From Thermococci archaeon (GTDB lineage: Archaea > Methanobacteriota_B > Thermococci > Methanofastidiosales > B48-G16): DNA of 5,641 nucleotides. Below are positions 4,947-5,641 of this stretch, piece by piece. The DNA lies in assembly GCA_030668905.1 (NCBI GenBank), contig DAOVEQ010000076.1, forward strand, positions 1-5,641. The letters are read 5' to 3'. The position numbers and the translations under genes are program-made. How positions within the stretch are numbered: position 1 is the first letter of the stretch; each line of letters begins with the position of its first letter. Under the pieces are notes generated by a model, which was not told the origin of the DNA, searched no databases, and was given only the letters and a program-made list of their open reading frames with translations.

Positions 4947-5641
4947 ATGGAAATATGTGTCCTTGGAAGCAGCAGTGCTGGAAACTGCACACTCATTAAG
5001 ACAAAAAATACAAGTATATTAATAGACATCGGATTTTATCCCCGATACATTGAAAACTCGCTTTCGTGCTTGGGAATCGAGCCAAAGAATATAGATGCCG
5101 TTTTGATTACTCATGAGCATACGGATCATATTCGAGGAGCTGAATCTTTTTTCAGGAAGTACAGGGTCCCTTTTGTCATGAATAAACTTACATTCCAGAA
5201 CTCGCATTTAAAATTAATTCCAGCTATCTTTGAGAACTTTCAAGAGTTTAAAATAAAAGAATTTAAGATAACGCCAATTACAATAAAACATGACTCCTCG
5301 AATCCCGTAGCGTATCTGATAGAAGAAGAAAAAAGAATAGGCGTGGCCACAGATCTTGGATCAACGGATTTTAGACTAAAATCTTATTTCAAAGATTTAG
5401 ATGTATACGTTTTTGAATCAAATCACGATACAGATATGCTTTTAAATGGTGGGTATCCCAGGTTCTTAAAAAAAAGGATCTTCAGCGATTATGGACATCT
5501 CTCAAACAAGCAATGTGGAAATACATTGAAAGAAATAAGCAGTGGATCAGAAGTCTTCCTTGCACACATGAGCGGAAACAACAACACTCCTGACAAAGCT
5601 AAGGAAACTGCAGAAAAGATTCTCGGAGAAGATTTCAATAT
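4947..5641 (+). CDS. Metallo-beta-lactamase-fold hydrolase, YycJ/WalJ-like (3' partial)
   Basis: The frame is open from ATG 4947 to the window edge, giving 231 complete codons. An in-frame TGA at 4932 rules out a longer N-terminus. The opening strand VLGSSSAGN (5-13) and IDIG (26-29) are followed by the metal-binding HxHxDH motif THEHTDH (His56, His58, Asp60, His61). Further likely ligands are His115 (KHDSSNP), Asp136 (ATDLG) and His184 (GHLSN). ESNHD (157-161) and AHMSGNNNTP (206-215) are characteristic of the YycJ/WalJ branch rather than of glyoxalase II or RNase J. The fold binds two metal ions and hydrolyses phosphoesters or similar bonds. Bacterial relatives are linked to DNA metabolism or cell-wall signalling, but the archaeal substrate is unknown. 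Family members are usually about 230-265 residues, so only a short C-terminal piece is probably missing. It appears to have its own promoter and no Shine-Dalgarno site, so it is likely independent of the upstream operon. Confidence 0.93.
   Translation, partial: MEICVLGSSSAGNCTLIKTKNTSILIDIGFYPRYIENSLSCLGIEPKNIDAVLITHEHTDHIRGAESFFRKYRVPFVMNKLTFQNSHLKLIPAIFENFQEFKIKEFKITPITIKHDSSNPVAYLIEEEKRIGVATDLGSTDFRLKSYFKDLDVYVFESNHDTDMLLNGGYPRFLKKRIFSDYGHLSNKQCGNTLKEISSGSEVFLAHMSGNNNTPDKAKETAEKILGEDFN

Noticed and set aside
5019..5207. Antisense 62-residue open frame
   Set aside because: It lies inside the metallo-beta-lactamase-fold gene, across the metal-binding motif of the sense strand, and has no support of its own.
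1..5641. CRISPR array, tRNA/rRNA genes, insertion sequence ends or attachment sites
   Set aside because: No spaced direct repeats, tRNA-like cloverleaf, transposase motifs or terminal inverted repeats were seen by eye; nearly all of the window is coding on one strand.

Overview
The window looks like DNA from an AT-rich, probably thermophilic archaeon. Arginine codons are mostly AGA/AGG and isoleucine is often ATA. Ribosome-binding sites match the archaeal anti-Shine-Dalgarno (AGGTG, GTGAT). The one intergenic gap holds a TTTATATT box at the distance from a start codon that a leaderless archaeal gene would show. Single-domain KaiC-like ATPases next to a large repeat-containing surface protein are typical of archaea. 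An Aciduliprofundum-like or other thermophilic euryarchaeote would fit, but the genus is inference only.

Layout, all on the + strand. (1) 1-3012: the 3' part of a gene for a large surface protein. Its start is outside the window. It has about five or six extracellular beta-sandwich repeats of the CARDB/DUF11 kind, an acidic and then Pro/Thr-rich stalk, one membrane helix, and a charged tail of about 157 residues predicted to be cytoplasmic. (2) 2996-3403: a small, almost purely coiled-coil protein that overlaps the end of gene 1. (3) 3409-4137: a KaiC/RecA-like ATPase homologue whose Walker A lysine is replaced by phenylalanine. (4) 4146-4868: a second KaiC/RecA-like protein with an intact Walker A. 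(5) 4869-4946: a 78-base gap with an A/T hairpin plus T-tract (likely terminator) followed by a TATA box. (6) 4947 to the end: a metallo-beta-lactamase-fold hydrolase of the YycJ/WalJ type, truncated by the window edge and apparently read from a leaderless mRNA.

Genes 1-4 overlap or lie 5-8 bases apart, each internal gene has its own Shine-Dalgarno-like site, and a terminator-like element follows gene 4, so they look like one operon. The arrangement suggests an envelope-spanning assembly: a surface ectodomain passes through the membrane to a charged tail, a coiled-coil adaptor and a pair of KaiC-like proteins, one apparently competent for nucleotide binding and one degenerate. This could be a signalling or surface-organisation system. 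That is an inference from gene order and protein architecture, and I know of no named system with exactly this composition. The metallo-hydrolase has its own promoter and is probably unrelated in function.

No tRNA, rRNA, CRISPR array, transposon or integration site was seen.
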